A stretch of DNA of 5,998 bases from positions 26,925 through 32,922 of the forward strand of contig DBLC01000022.1 of assembly GCA_002297935.1 (NCBI GenBank), in the 5' to 3' direction. This DNA comes from Dialister sp. UBA734. Its GTDB lineage: Bacteria > Bacillota > Negativicutes > Veillonellales > Dialisteraceae. Positions 5,903 to 5,998 of this stretch are shown in pieces. The position numbers were made by a program, and so were the translations under genes. The notes below the pieces were generated by a model that had not been told where the DNA came from, ran no database searches, and saw only the letters and a list, made by a program, of their open reading frames with translations. The number at the start of each line of letters is the position of its first letter. The first letter of the stretch is position 1.

Positions 5903-5947
5903 CCTGAGAATCCTAAGCAACTTGAGTAACCTGAGCAACCTGTAGCA
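5903..5947 (+). repeat. Degenerate 9-bp tandem repeat array, right border
   Basis: Five consecutive 9-mers are visible: CCTGAGAAT, CCTAAGCAA, CTTGAGTAA, CCTGAGCAA, CCTGTAGCA. The array is inverted relative to 782-817. After it, ACACGCAAAAAGGC matches the reverse complement of the terminator T-run region at the left border. Confidence 0.7.
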
Positions 5948-5994
5948 GACACGCAAAAAGGCATAGTATTCCCCTGGTAGGCGAGAAGGATCCT

Positions 5995-5998
5995 ATGA
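5995..5998 (+). CDS. Possible start of the next gene (truncated by window end)
   Basis: ATG at 5995-5997 is preceded by GAGAAGGA (5983-5990) with a 4-nt spacer. The context resembles the adhesin start, which has GAAGG and then CCTATGA-like bases. Only one codon is present, so nothing can be said about the product. No clear promoter is seen between the repeat array and this site. Confidence 0.4.

Overview
The window suggests a diderm Firmicute of the Negativicutes, and Dialister or a close relative is my best guess. It carries a trimeric autotransporter adhesin, which needs an outer membrane. That adhesin has a divergent extended signal peptide and a coiled-coil tail after the barrel, a form I associate with Negativicutes and Fusobacteria. 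The ribosome-binding sites are of strong Firmicutes type, and the intergenic DNA is packed with hairpin repeats. The genus is an inference from gene style, not from any marker gene.

Layout. Positions 1-190 hold a hairpin repeat and no gene. Positions 287-727 encode a small RNase H-fold nuclease of the YqgF/RuvX type, closed by a clear intrinsic terminator at 733-763. Positions 760-1520 are non-coding repeat DNA. Positions 1525-1789 are an AT-rich promoter region. Positions 1790-4132 encode the 780-residue trimeric autotransporter, the one large gene. Positions 4133-4567 are a structured 3' region ending in a strong terminator-like hairpin at 4474-4532. Positions 4568-5950 are repeat DNA again, including a head-to-tail array of three units of about 360 bp. 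The window ends on a plausible ribosome-binding site and ATG (5995) of a further gene.

The adhesin sits between two blocks of related repeats. An inner pair of about 240 bp (1018-1257 and 4568-4810) and an outer pair (760-905 and about 5800-5958) are inverted relative to each other. The outer pair ends on both sides in degenerate arrays of a 9-bp motif close to CCTGAGCAA. The adhesin and its repeats therefore look like a bracketed island between a housekeeping-type gene and the next gene. No transposase or recombinase is visible.

The most notable regulatory signal is a run of seven G residues between a -35-like and a -10-like box upstream of the adhesin. It lies exactly where slipped-strand length changes would alter promoter spacing, so phase-variable expression is plausible. 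The repeat units are also notable: they contain serial hairpins whose pairing is kept while sequence drifts, including one compensatory base-pair change.
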